From: [Clostridium] citroniae WAL-17108 | Lineage (GTDB): Bacteria; Bacillota; Clostridia; Lachnospirales; Lachnospiraceae | Assembly: GCF_000233455.1 (NCBI RefSeq) | Contig: NZ_JH376422.1 | Coordinates: 1,817-65,816 of the forward strand | Direction of reading: 5' to 3' | Length of the DNA stretch: 64,000 bases | Shown here: piece by piece, positions 17,388-26,834 of the stretch | Layout: each line of letters opens with the position of its first letter | Position numbering within the stretch: the first letter of the stretch is position 1 | Program-made: the position numbers and the translations under genes | The notes under the pieces: generated by a model | The model's input: only the letters and a program-made list of their open reading frames with translations | What the model was told of the DNA's origin: nothing | Databases searched by the model: none

Positions 17388-18881
17388 TCATGCAATCGTT
17401 TCAATGATGGTTTCTGCCGTGGTTTCCGCTAAGGTCTCTTCCACATTTTCTTCCATATTCTTTTTCACATATCCAACAGCATCTTCCGCCTTTTCATCCA
17501 ATTTCCTGCCAACTCCGGTAACAGCTGAAAAAAGGAAGACCAGGGCAATTACAAACGCATGGACCGTAAAGGGAATCATAGCCAGCGGATTGGTAATGGA
17601 CGGGCACCAGGAATAGGTGGCCGCTGCCGCTGCTGCGGTTGCACACATCAGGATGCTCTGTCCGCCCCATGGCATGGTATACCCAAACATGGCCTGCACT
17701 GAGTCTGAGAAATTTGCCGCCCGGTACAAAGAGATGTGGTACTCTTCAGCAATCCCTTTCATAATAGGACCGGCTACGATCTGGGATGTCACATTGTTGC
17801 AAAGGCCGAATGCGGACAGCGCGATCACAAACCAGTTTGTGACCTCAGCCTGTCTGGGCGTCTTGATGAATCTCTTGATCTTGCCCAGAAGGGATCCTAC
17901 TGCACCGCTGGATATCATGGGCTGAATAACTGCCGCACTTAAGATGATAAATACGATCAGGCCAATAAAGCCTGAAATACCTTCTATCAATGCTCCGCCG
18001 ATCCCGGAATCCGTTACATGTATGATAGCGCTCCATGTCAGAAGTCCGGAGGGAATCCCCATTATAACGGCAAGCACGCCCCCCATTGACATACACAGGA
18101 TCAGGTTGATACCCCGGAATGCCAGGACGATCACCAGGATCGCGGGGACGAGCATGATCAGCCCTTTAGGGTCCGCCTGGCCGGTGATAAGGGCATACTG
18201 TTCTGCGGATATGGAAACACCGCTGTCCAGGATAAAACCAAGAGCCGTAATCAGGCAAAAGGATATCCCCCCTGCCACCAAAGTATATGGCAGACGTGTT
18301 TTTACAACTCCGGGAATATCCACTCCCATAGTGGCAGCAGCCACAATGGTGGAGTCGGATACCGGGGCAAGATTGTCCCCAAAGGCACCTCCGCTGACAA
18401 TGGCTCCGGCCATCACAAGGGGATTGACCCCCAGTGCCACACCTGCCGGATATAAAAGCGCACCAATTGTCACAATAGCTGAACTGCCGGAACCATTGGA
18501 TGTGGAATAAATCGCTGCCACAAGAAAGGTAATACCCGCAAAAAATCCTTTGCCTATGTTAAAGGTCAGCCCCATCCAGACCAGACCGTTTCCCAACCCG
18601 GAAGCTTTCAGGATACTTGCAAACATACCGGCAAAGATCCAGCAGAAAATAGGTGTGATATACAGCGGAGATGCTGCACCGTGGATGATGGCGTCAAAAT
18701 ACTTTGCCGAGTCAGATGCCAGCACCATCCCCAGCATAATGCATACACAGGCTACCACCCAGAATGCTTCCATAGCAGCCAGCCCCATTGCGGAACATCC
18801 CAGCAGTCCCGCAACCATGAGCAGAAACGGGATAAGACTTGTGTACTTCCCACCTCTAAAAGAAAGAACTTCGTTATTCAT
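17388..18881 (-). CDS. NhaC-family sodium/proton antiporter (second copy)
   Basis: 497 aa, about twelve membrane segments, with GGAFGDNLAPVSDSTIVAA and NNVTSQIVAGPIM closely matching the copy at 5941. The C-terminal tail is a low-complexity Glu/Thr/Ala run (ENVEETLAETTAETI). The start MNNEVL has GAGGAGG upstream; five further codons to 18896 lack a site. Its promoter carries the same operator-like motifs as the ABC importer genes, so it probably belongs to that regulon. Ion exchange may support uptake or export of the imported acid or its product. Confidence 0.9.
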   Translation of the reverse strand: MNNEVLSFRGGKYTSLIPFLLMVAGLLGCSAMGLAAMEAFWVVACVCIMLGMVLASDSAKYFDAIIHGAASPLYITPIFCWIFAGMFASILKASGLGNGLVWMGLTFNIGKGFFAGITFLVAAIYSTSNGSGSSAIVTIGALLYPAGVALGVNPLVMAGAIVSGGAFGDNLAPVSDSTIVAAATMGVDIPGVVKTRLPYTLVAGGISFCLITALGFILDSGVSISAEQYALITGQADPKGLIMLVPAILVIVLAFRGINLILCMSMGGVLAVIMGIPSGLLTWSAIIHVTDSGIGGALIEGISGFIGLIVFIILSAAVIQPMISSGAVGSLLGKIKRFIKTPRQAEVTNWFVIALSAFGLCNNVTSQIVAGPIMKGIAEEYHISLYRAANFSDSVQAMFGYTMPWGGQSILMCATAAAAAATYSWCPSITNPLAMIPFTVHAFVIALVFLFSAVTGVGRKLDEKAEDAVGYVKKNMEENVEETLAETTAETIIETIA

Positions 18882-18999
18882 TTTTTTCCTCCTCAATACT
18901 TAGTGTACTCTCGGGATCCACTGGTACTCAGATCTGCGAGATGATTTTTTGTCAGTTGTACGCAACCGGCGGAAAATCAGCCGCAAAGATGGGGCCGGG

Positions 19000-19038
19000 G
19001 AGATTCCTAAAATGTACCTTACATTTTTTGGTAATCTC
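19000..19038 (-). other. Stem-loop in the second NhaC leader
   Basis: GAGATTCCTAAAATGT is nearly the reverse complement of ACATTTTTTGGTAATCTC, with a five-base loop. It lies between the operator-like repeats and the NhaC start and has no T-run, so it is not an ordinary terminator. Possible mRNA leader structure. Confidence 0.45.
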
Positions 19039-19147
19039 AATCCTTTTATCATATGGCCATTAGACGCCCTATGCATAACAGCCATCTTTAGGACTATTAT
19101 AAAAGGATTAATTGGGAAAATCTTGGTTTATCTTCCCGGATTACTGT

Positions 19148-19210
19148 ACTATTTCGTCAGTATTGCATTAAATATTGATTATTTCATCGGGTTATTGTAC
19201 TATTTTGTCA
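19148..19210. promoter_or_regulatory. Three operator-like repeats upstream of the second NhaC gene
   Basis: ACTATTTCGTCAGTATTGC starts at 19148, ATTATTTCATCGGG at 19178 and ACTATTTTGTCATCC at 19199, so the cores are 30 and 21 bp apart, near whole helical turns. The same words occur at 11341 and 16358. Confidence 0.55.
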
Positions 19211-19310
19211 TCCTAACAGGAAGGTGGGGGCATTGAGAAATACACCATGGAAGTATTCAGATGAAAAAAAATAGATCTGCCAAAATGGCAGACCCAAAGT
19301 ACAGACAGGT

Positions 19311-19673
19311 TTAAGTTTTATTTTTGGAAACCTGAGAGGTAAGCGCCTTCTTCCCCTCTCTTTTCCCAGTCTTCGGCTCGGGCAGCGCTTCGCACGTCAC
19401 TATCACAAGTTCTGTGAGAAACCCGGCGTCATCCAGGTCCTCCACCAGGTACATTCCCGGCCGGCCTCCATGGGGAGCCGTTGGTTTTGCATCCGGCAGC
19501 ATCCTGTGTCCCGCCTCCGTTATCTTAACGTAGAACTGGTTTTCTTCCACTGTGCCGAAGAATTTACCTCCGCACCACAGCCCGTACTCGCCGAATAATT
19601 TCTTATATGTGATCACGCCGGCACCGGCCAGCTGTGATGCAACATACTGGACATAGTCCAAACTTGAAGCCAT
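19311..19673 (-). CDS. TfoX/Sxy N-terminal domain protein
   Basis: 120 aa. The N-terminal ~95 residues fit the TfoX_N fold: YVQYVASQL near the start, then YKKLFGEYGLWCGGKFFGTV. A basic Lys-rich tail follows. Stand-alone TfoX_N proteins are widespread in Firmicutes with no firm function; a competence role is known only for the proteobacterial two-domain TfoX. The start has GAGGAGGT well placed. It is 1 kb downstream of, and co-oriented with, a WYL regulator with only ~130 bp between them, so they may be co-transcribed. Confidence 0.85.
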   Translation of the reverse strand: MASSLDYVQYVASQLAGAGVITYKKLFGEYGLWCGGKFFGTVEENQFYVKITEAGHRMLPDAKPTAPHGGRPGMYLVEDLDDAGFLTELVIVTCEALPEPKTGKREGKKALTSQVSKNKT

Positions 19674-19800
19674 CCGTCTTACCTCCTCTCAATCCAGTGC
19701 CCCATTCATCACAGATACAGCCGCAGCAGGTAACGGTCTTCTCCATACAGCACCCCGTTTCTTTTTTTCATTGTACCATTGCAAACAGGACAACTGTATG

Positions 19801-20712
19801 TCATGTTTGCTCATACTGCTTACAAAGTACATTTGCAATCTGTAACAAGTCCTCCCTGAATTCTGCCGGTTCCAAAAGCTCGATCTGGCTTCCCAGGCTG
19901 AGTATCCATGACAGCAGATTCTCCTTGTCCGAATATCCGGCCTGAAAAAGCAGCCTGCCGTCCTCCATCTCTGTCAGACTCTCTACTCCAAATTCCTCCA
20001 CCACCCGCCACTTGATCTGGGGCTGGCAGATGGCTTTTACCCGGAACCGGATGGGGAAGGGACCATTGGGTTCATTTTCATATGCAGGCATATCACGCTT
20101 TTTAAAATGCTCCCCTTTCAGTTCCAGATCCACCATCCGGTTCAGCTTAAACATTCTGTAATCCTGTCTGAGACAGCAATATCCCCACACATACCAGGAC
20201 GCCCACTGGAATACCAGGGTGTAGGGTTCAATGGTCCGTCCTGTTTCCCCGGACGGAGAATAGTATGAAAAATGGATCAGGCAGCTGTCCTCAATGGCAT
20301 CCTGGATCAGCTTGATCTTTGGGGTCAGGGATTCCTTGTACCAGGAGGACAGGTTGATCACAATATGGCTGTCCACATTGATCAGGTCCTGGTTTCCAAC
20401 CGCCAGCTTGTCCATAAGCTGCTTGTACCGGCTTGTACCGGACACGCTGTCCAGGCTGCGAAGCCCGGCCAGGATAGACTGCATTTCCCGTGAAGTGAGA
20501 AGTGTCTTATCCATGCGGAAGCCTTCCATAATGGAAATGCCTCCTCCTGCTCCTCTTGCCGTGACAATAGGGATACCGGCCATACAGATATCCTCAATGT
20601 CGCGGCTGATGGTCCGCCGTGAAACCTCAAACTTGTCCGCAAGGTAGGGCGCAGTGACTTTTTCTCTTTGGAGAAGAATGGAAAGTATGCCAATAAGGCG
20701 GTCTATTTTCAT
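19801..20712 (-). CDS. HTH/WYL-domain transcriptional regulator (YafY type)
   Basis: 303 aa. The N-terminal winged HTH (residues ~1-60) includes VTAPYLADKFEVSRRTISRD, and the central WYL region contains YTLVFQWASWYVWGYCC (WYVWGYC in place of the canonical WYL string). The C-terminal WCX extension is present. Start chosen at MKIDRL with GAGG nine bases upstream; the longer frame to 20745 lacks a site. Ligand unknown; several WYL proteins sense nucleic acid or nucleotide ligands. Confidence 0.9.
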   Translation of the reverse strand: MKIDRLIGILSILLQREKVTAPYLADKFEVSRRTISRDIEDICMAGIPIVTARGAGGGISIMEGFRMDKTLLTSREMQSILAGLRSLDSVSGTSRYKQLMDKLAVGNQDLINVDSHIVINLSSWYKESLTPKIKLIQDAIEDSCLIHFSYYSPSGETGRTIEPYTLVFQWASWYVWGYCCLRQDYRMFKLNRMVDLELKGEHFKKRDMPAYENEPNGPFPIRFRVKAICQPQIKWRVVEEFGVESLTEMEDGRLLFQAGYSDKENLLSWILSLGSQIELLEPAEFREDLLQIANVLCKQYEQT

Positions 20713-20920
20713 GTGTGTTAACCTCGTCTGCAAATGGAATATCATCTATCATATACCATAACACACAATGGCCTGTTTGAGAATTGCTTTCTAATGGAAG
20801 AAATATCCCCCCTTGCTTGCAGTTGCCGCTGTTTTATTGTATAAATAAGCTAACCGGACAGACCAGCATTACTGCCATGCCGGGGCATATCATGCAATCA
20901 ATCGCAAAGGAGATACAGCA

Positions 20921-21835
20921 TTGGATTTCCGATTATTAGAATATATCGTTAAGATAGCAGAAGAAAATAATATAACCAAAGCATCTGAAAAACTCTTCAT
21001 TTCCCAGTCAGCCCTTAACCAGCAGCTCCTGAAACTGGAGCAGGAGCTGGGAACCAGGCTGTTTCACCGTTCCAGGACAAACTGGCACCTTACGGAAGCA
21101 GGAAAGATTTATGTGGAAGGTGCCAGGGATGCGTTAAAGATCAAGCACGACACCTATACGCGGATCCAGGATATCTGCGATTCCAAAACAGGCACGCTTA
21201 CCATCGGACTGACCCATGGCAGAGGGATCTATATGTTTGCTTCCCTCTACCCGGAACTTCATTCACGCTATCCCGGCCTGGACCTCAGACCGGTTGAAAT
21301 GAATGTGTACAAGCAGCAGGAAGCCATTGTCCAGGGCTCCATTGACATGGGCTTCCTCGCCCTTTCCAGGGAGCAGCGGACCAGTGATTGCTATGAAAAC
21401 CTGATTTCCGAGGAAATGGTGCTGGCCCTTCCTGCATCCCATCCAGCCGCCGGATCTGCCAATCCTCCCGGCCGGCCTCTGGCAGTGATCAACCTGGACC
21501 TGCTAAAGGACACTCCTTTTGTACTTTTATTTAAGGAATCCTCCCTGCATGAAATTGTGGATAACGCATTTAAGGAGGCGGGCTTTGAGCCCAGCCTCCT
21601 ATTTGAGACATCCAACACGGTCAGTATCTTAATGATGGTCCAGTCCACCTATTGCTGCGGTGTAGTGCCCTATTTTTATTCCCGGAAATATCCGGAAGGC
21701 GTGGTATATTTTGCCCTTCCCGGTCACCCCTGCTGGGACCTGGCCATCTCCTACCGCAAAGACATATACCTGAGCAGCGCTGCCCGGGACTTTATTGAAC
21801 TTGCCAAGGAATATTGGGAAAACCAAAAGGGCTAG
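20921..21835 (+). CDS. LysR-family transcriptional regulator
   Basis: 304 aa, starting at TTG with AAGGAG eight bases upstream. HTH in residues 17-40 (ITKASEKLFISQSALNQQLL), then the two-lobed effector domain. It is convergent with the enolase-superfamily gene and shares its stop: the CTAG at 21832-21835 provides a stop on each strand. It is therefore adjacent to the end, not the start, of the TRAP operon; control of that operon is likely by function but not shown by position. Confidence 0.92.
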   Translation: MDFRLLEYIVKIAEENNITKASEKLFISQSALNQQLLKLEQELGTRLFHRSRTNWHLTEAGKIYVEGARDALKIKHDTYTRIQDICDSKTGTLTIGLTHGRGIYMFASLYPELHSRYPGLDLRPVEMNVYKQQEAIVQGSIDMGFLALSREQRTSDCYENLISEEMVLALPASHPAAGSANPPGRPLAVINLDLLKDTPFVLLFKESSLHEIVDNAFKEAGFEPSLLFETSNTVSILMMVQSTYCCGVVPYFYSRKYPEGVVYFALPGHPCWDLAISYRKDIYLSSAARDFIELAKEYWENQKG

Positions 21836-23001
21836 ATCCTGTATTTCTCTATGATCTCTTCCCTCAGTTCGATGCCCAGACCCGGAGCATCACTTAAAGT
21901 GATCACTCCGCTGCTGTCGGGACGCAGGGGTTCCTTTAAAAGCCCATCCCTGAATATATTATCACTCAGGTCATATTCCATGGTTGCCCCATTGGGAATC
22001 GCGCAAGTGAAATGCACGCTGGCGGCCAAGAGGATACCGGAAGACCAGACATGGGTTGTGCATTCCATGAAATTGGCCTCTGCAATGGCTGCAATTTTTC
22101 TGGCTTGTGTGATGCCGCCGCACCAGCTCAAGTCAGGCTGTACCATATCCATTGCCCCCATCCGTATCATCCTCATATAATTAGTGGCCAGGCATTCTGT
22201 CTCATAGCCGGTTATCCTGGTCACCAGGTCAGCAGCCAGCCGGGCGCTTCCCTCATAATCATCCGTGCGGACGGGTTCTTCCAGAAAATGGATGCCCAGC
22301 TTATCGTATTCCTTTCCCGCAGCCAGCGCATCCGGGTAACTCCAGGCCGCATTGGCATCCAGCATAAGCTGGCAGTCATTTCCCAGGGCCTTTTTCACAG
22401 CAGCCACCCGCTCAATGTCCTCCTCCATGGTCACCATTCTGCACTTGTCCGGCCGGTTAAATACTCCCAGGGAAAACGGGGTATCTGTGCGGGCAACCTT
22501 GATCTTAACGCCCCTCATCCCCATGTCAGCGTAATGCTCCGCTTCCTGCACCAGCTCCCTGATCCCCTTGTTCTCCATATAAAAACCGCCGCTGCCATAC
22601 ACGGGAGCAGATCTCTTAAATCCTCCCAGCAGCCGGTAGAGAGGGGTTAATGCAGATTTTCCAAGCAGGTCCCACAGTGCAATATCCACTCCTGACAGGG
22701 CGGAGATCAGGATTCCTGACCTTCCGTGCTGAAAATGCGCAAAGAAACACTTGTGCCAGATACGCTCCACATCCCTTGGGTCTTCCCCTATGAGCATGGG
22801 GGCGATCTCCTGTTCCAGCACTGTCAATGTGGACTGCACCGGCCCTCCGTAGGCAGCCGCCTCCCCCAGCCCTACCAGGCCATTGTCCGTATAGATCCGA
22901 ACCAGAAGCAGCTGCCTCTGGCTGCATTTTCCCACACCGCTGTAGATTGGTTCCTCCAAGGGATATACCATGGGAATGCATTCCACTTTCTCTATCTTCA
23001 T
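21832..23001 (-). CDS. Mandelate racemase / muconate-lactonizing (enolase-superfamily) enzyme
   Basis: 389 aa. All catalytic features are in place: base motif KIK in MRGVKIKVA, metal ligands in [18 protein letters not shown] and ITGYETEC, and a His in [15 protein letters not shown]. Most members with these motifs dehydrate acid sugars to 2-keto-3-deoxy acids. The ATG overlaps the stop of the FAH-family gene (ATGA), and the whole set follows a TRAP importer, so it probably acts on the imported acid. Last gene of the operon. Confidence 0.9.
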   Translation of the reverse strand: MKIEKVECIPMVYPLEEPIYSGVGKCSQRQLLLVRIYTDNGLVGLGEAAAYGGPVQSTLTVLEQEIAPMLIGEDPRDVERIWHKCFFAHFQHGRSGILISALSGVDIALWDLLGKSALTPLYRLLGGFKRSAPVYGSGGFYMENKGIRELVQEAEHYADMGMRGVKIKVARTDTPFSLGVFNRPDKCRMVTMEEDIERVAAVKKALGNDCQLMLDANAAWSYPDALAAGKEYDKLGIHFLEEPVRTDDYEGSARLAADLVTRITGYETECLATNYMRMIRMGAMDMVQPDLSWCGGITQARKIAAIAEANFMECTTHVWSSGILLAASVHFTCAIPNGATMEYDLSDNIFRDGLLKEPLRPDSSGVITLSDAPGLGIELREEIIEKYRI

Positions 23002-23772
23002 GGTTTTACCTCTTTTACTGTCATTTTATTTTTTAAGATGCCAATTCCCTGTATTTCCACTTCAACCGTCTCCCCCACTTTAAGTGGGCCCATTCCCACC
23101 GGTGAACCGGTAGCAATCATATCGCCCGGATACAGTGTCATATACGTTGAGATAAAGGAAATGAGATATGGGATGGGAAAAATACAGGTCTGACGTGCTC
23201 ATATGCTGCCTCACCTGCCCCTGGACCCGTGTCTCAAGGATCAAATCGCCTCCATCGATCCCGTCCGCGATGACAGGACCCAGAGGGGCAAATGTATCCG
23301 CCCCCTTTCCCCTGGTCCACTGCCCGTCCTCTTCCAGCATGGTCCTGTCTGTCACATCATTGATGCAGGTGTATCCAAACACATGGTCCAATGCTTTTTC
23401 CTCCGGAACTTTGCTGCACCGTTTCCCCATCACCACTGCCAGTTCCCCTTCAAAGTGGATCGTATGGGCAGGATCCGGACAGATGATCCTATCATCCGGC
23501 CCAATGACCGAGGAACCAGGCTTTATAAAAAGTCTGGGGCAGGAGGGCGGATCCATATGTTTGCTGCTCAGGTGGGATTTGTAATTTGCGCCCACCCCCA
23601 CGATCTTCCCCGGCTCACAGGGCGGCAGCAGTTTTGCCTCCCGCAATCCGTACTTTCTTCCAATCAGCCGGTACTGTGAAAAGATATCCCCCTCCAGTTC
23701 TTCTATCTCCTGTCCGGATAAAATACCCCTTCCAACATGTCCGTCCGGACTGCAAAATCTTACATACTTCAT
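22998..23772 (-). pseudogene. Fumarylacetoacetate hydrolase-family protein, frameshifted near the C-terminus
   Basis: The frame from 23772 gives the FAH fold with GVGANYKSHL, FIKPGSSVIGP, HFEGELAVVMGKR and the metal-binding Glu pair. At about residue 197 (SDLYF) the reading leaves the conserved frame and stops at 23080. The expected ending [19 protein letters not shown], then [14 protein letters not shown], continues in another frame to a stop at 22998-23000. One extra A in the run 23178-23182 (plus strand) explains this. Corrected, the protein is ~257 aa and its stop overlaps the next start. FAH enzymes cleave or hydrolyse diketo acids, for example 2,4-diketo-3-deoxy sugar acids. Confidence 0.85.
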
Positions 23773-23794
23773 ATTTCCCTCCCCTTAAGACCGC

Positions 23795-25084
23795 CTACTG
23801 GGTCATAACGCCTGGAAGCAATGTGGAAATGCCCGGGAATATCATACACAGCAGGATCACAAGCACCAAAGCGCTGCAGAATACAAGGGAGTGCTTCCCT
23901 ATGGACATCACTGACCTTCCGCTGTAACCGCAGGCCACAAACAGGTTCGTCCCAAAGGGTGGTGTGGCCTGGCCAATCGCCATGGTGAACACAAAGATCA
24001 GGCCGAACTGGATGGGATCAATGCCAAAGGCCACTGCCACCGGCGCCAGCATGGGGGCCAGGATCAGGATAGAAGCCGCCACATCCATAAACATCCCCAG
24101 GAACAGGAGCAGGATGATCACTCCGATCATAAACATGTAGCGGTTGCTCACATTGGCAATCAGAAACCGGCTCAGTGTCGCGGGTATCTGGTAAATGGTG
24201 AGCAGGTAGCTGAAGGAGGTGGCCGCCATGCACAGAATCATCACATTGGCTGTTGTCCGGCAGCTTTCTTTGATCACGCGCCTGAATAAAGCAAGATCCA
24301 TATCCCGGTAGATCACAGTGGCACAGATGAGCCCATAGGCTGCCGCCGCCACACCTGATTCCGTGGGGGTGAAGATCCCCGTGTAGATTCCTCCCAGAAT
24401 AATAATGGGCATCAGCAGGGCCCAGATGGAATCCTTCAGGGTCTTAATCACCACTTTTGCCTCAAATCCCTCATTTCTTGGATAGGATTTCCTTTTTGCG
24501 AACACGTAGCACATGATGCAGATGAAAAACGCCCCCATCAGACCCGGGATCACGCCTGCCATGAGCAGCTTACCCGGCGAGACGCTGGCCACGTTCCCGT
24601 ACAGGATGAACAGCACACTGGGCGGTATGATGACTCCCAGAACTCCTGCCGCTGCCGGGAGGGCTGCTGCATAATCCTCCGGGTATCCCAGGCGCTTCAG
24701 TTCCGGATACATGATCCCTCCTATGGCTGCCGTGGTGGCCACCGCCGACCCGGATATGGCTGCAAAAAATGTACACGCGATCACACATACCAGGGAAGCT
24801 CCTCCGCTGATGTGCCCCACCAGACTGTTGGCAAAATCCACCAGGCGCTTGGACAGCCCTCCATACTGCATGATGGCACCTGCCAGCACAAAGAAAAAGA
24901 TTGCCAGCAGGGAGTACTGCAGCCCCCCTGCAAACATCCTCTGCACCAGGATGGGCAGGGCATCCAAAGTTCCTCCCGCCGCCACGGAGCAGACACAGGC
25001 CAAAACCAGCGACCACACCAGGGGCACTCCCAATACCGCGAAGACGATCACGGATACGATAAGAACAATTGCTGCTGTAGACAT
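23795..25084 (-). CDS. TRAP transporter large permease (DctM type)
   Basis: 429 aa with ~12 membrane segments and DctM signatures (GVLGVIIPPSVLFILYG, FTPTESGVAAAAYG, QATPPFGTNLFVACGYSG). It couples Na+ gradient to uptake of acids delivered by the binding protein. Follows the small permease by 15 bp. Confidence 0.95.
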   Translation of the reverse strand: MSTAAIVLIVSVIVFAVLGVPLVWSLVLACVCSVAAGGTLDALPILVQRMFAGGLQYSLLAIFFFVLAGAIMQYGGLSKRLVDFANSLVGHISGGASLVCVIACTFFAAISGSAVATTAAIGGIMYPELKRLGYPEDYAAALPAAAGVLGVIIPPSVLFILYGNVASVSPGKLLMAGVIPGLMGAFFICIMCYVFAKRKSYPRNEGFEAKVVIKTLKDSIWALLMPIIILGGIYTGIFTPTESGVAAAAYGLICATVIYRDMDLALFRRVIKESCRTTANVMILCMAATSFSYLLTIYQIPATLSRFLIANVSNRYMFMIGVIILLLFLGMFMDVAASILILAPMLAPVAVAFGIDPIQFGLIFVFTMAIGQATPPFGTNLFVACGYSGRSVMSIGKHSLVFCSALVLVILLCMIFPGISTLLPGVMTQ

Positions 25085-25099
25085 TTCCCTTCCTCCCCT

Positions 25100-25612
25100 C
25101 TATTTTCCTGTGCCCGCTTCGTCCGTCTCCCTGCCTGACAAAAACCGGATATCATGGATGATATGCACTGCCTTCATCCAGACCAGGAGCGTGAAGCTCA
25201 GCGGCATACAGAAATACAGGTATGCCGTGATGATCTTTAAGGACGCGGTCTTTTGCGGGAATGCCAGGGAGTTTCTGATCATCAGGACACTTCCGTACAG
25301 GAAGGCCGCACAGGCGGCCAGGCCCAGCAGTTCACGGACCATCAGGACCGTCCTTCTCCCTTTCGGATCTTTTAACCGCAGGACCTCGATCCCCAGTTCA
25401 TTCCTCTCCCTACAGGCTGCATACAGCGCCAGGAAGATGATCCACACATACATATAGGTGCTCAGTTCCTCCGACCAGGTGATACTGGAATGGAACACAT
25501 ACCGCCCCAGCACCTGGGCCAGGTTCACTGCCAGCATGACCACGCTGGCAGCTCCCAGGAACACATCCAGTACCCTCTGGATTTGTAAATTGATCTTGTC
25601 TATGGTTTTCAC
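25100..25612 (-). CDS. TRAP transporter small permease (DctQ type)
   Basis: 170 aa with four membrane segments, containing VLGRYVFHSSITWSEELSTYMYVW, the typical DctQ block. It works with the large permease gene immediately downstream. Spacing and strand show one operon. Confidence 0.92.
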   Translation of the reverse strand: MKTIDKINLQIQRVLDVFLGAASVVMLAVNLAQVLGRYVFHSSITWSEELSTYMYVWIIFLALYAACRERNELGIEVLRLKDPKGRRTVLMVRELLGLAACAAFLYGSVLMIRNSLAFPQKTASLKIITAYLYFCMPLSFTLLVWMKAVHIIHDIRFLSGRETDEAGTGK

Positions 25613-25703
25613 CGATCCACAGCTCCTTCCGTTACATCCTTACACATTCGCCCATGTCCCCTCTATCATACATATTACATATATCATACATGTTACACCT
25701 GTC

Positions 25704-26807
25704 CTATTTGATCTTATCCAGCCATACGGAAAACTGGGGATACTGTTCGTACACCACCTCCATCTTGTCCGCAAACGGCTGTAGCTGCGGATAGGTCACC
25801 TCACATCCCTTTTCCTCCAGCTCCTTGGCCGCCTTCTCATTCTGCTCACGCACCAGCTTTTTCTGGTTCGCTGTGGCTTCCTTCATGCATTCCATAAAGA
25901 GTTCCTGGTCCTCAGGGGACATGGATGCCCAGGCCTTGGGGGACACGATCACCCCCAGAGGGCTGTACACATGGTTGGTCACTGCAATATAATGGCATAC
26001 CTCAAAGGTGGAATTGGCGATCAGGGAGTGAAGGGGATTGTCCTGGCCGTCAATGGTACCGTTCTGGTTGGCCACATAGGCATCGGACAGGGACATGGGC
26101 ACCGGGTCCGCCCCAAGTGCGGTCCAGAGAGCCTGGTGCACCTCATTGCTCATAACCCTCAGCCTGAGCCCTTTTACATCCTCCACTGAGTTGATAGGCC
26201 GGGCATTGTTGGCAAGACATCTGAAGCCGATCTCCCACCATGCCACCAGCTTCATGTTGGCATGGTCGGCCAGGGCCGCCAGTTCTGCACCAACCTCACC
26301 GTCCAGGACAGCATCCACCTCTTCAGCCGTGGTGAACAGATAGGGCATGTCGAACACACCGTAATCCGGCACGTAGTTTGCAACAATGGAGCTGGCAGGA
26401 CAGGCCATCTCCAGAGTACCCATCTGGACGGATTCACACAACTGGGACGCATCCCCCAGCTGGGAGTCCGGATAGATCTGGATGGACCATTTCCCAGGCG
26501 CTTTCTCGTCCAGCAAGGTGCAGAAATACTCCATGGCCTCATAATTGGGGTTGGATGTGGAATCCACTGTTCCCCATTTCCAGTTATATGTAGTTTCCGA
26601 TGCCGCAGGAGCCGCCTCCTTTCCGGCTGGTGCGCTGTCTTTGGACTTGTCCTCCTGGCTGTCCTTTGCCTGGCTGTCCTTTTCCTGGCTGTCCTGGGCC
26701 GCTGCCGCTGTTGTCCGGGGCGCTGCCTCCTTGGAACCGCAGGCAGTCATTCCCACCGCCAGTATCATCCCCATTGCAAGTGCTAATAAACGTTTGCTTT
26801 TTCTCAT
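25704..26807 (-). CDS. TRAP transporter substrate-binding lipoprotein (DctP type)
   Basis: 367 aa. Signal peptide with lipobox-like GMTAC (Cys 23), then a ~35-residue charged tether made of three DSQ(E/A)KDSQ-like units encoded by 18-bp repeats (26646-26700), then a DctP domain starting TYNWKWGTVDSTSNPNYEAM. The carboxylate-anchoring Arg lies in the conserved VKGLRLRVMSNEVHQ segment. It captures an organic or sugar acid at the cell surface. The tether repeats could vary in number without breaking the frame. Confidence 0.93.
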   Translation of the reverse strand: MRKSKRLLALAMGMILAVGMTACGSKEAAPRTTAAAAQDSQEKDSQAKDSQEDKSKDSAPAGKEAAPAASETTYNWKWGTVDSTSNPNYEAMEYFCTLLDEKAPGKWSIQIYPDSQLGDASQLCESVQMGTLEMACPASSIVANYVPDYGVFDMPYLFTTAEEVDAVLDGEVGAELAALADHANMKLVAWWEIGFRCLANNARPINSVEDVKGLRLRVMSNEVHQALWTALGADPVPMSLSDAYVANQNGTIDGQDNPLHSLIANSTFEVCHYIAVTNHVYSPLGVIVSPKAWASMSPEDQELFMECMKEATANQKKLVREQNEKAAKELEEKGCEVTYPQLQPFADKMEVVYEQYPQFSVWLDKIK

Positions 26808-26834
26808 AGTCTTAACCCTCCTGGTTTTTATTTT

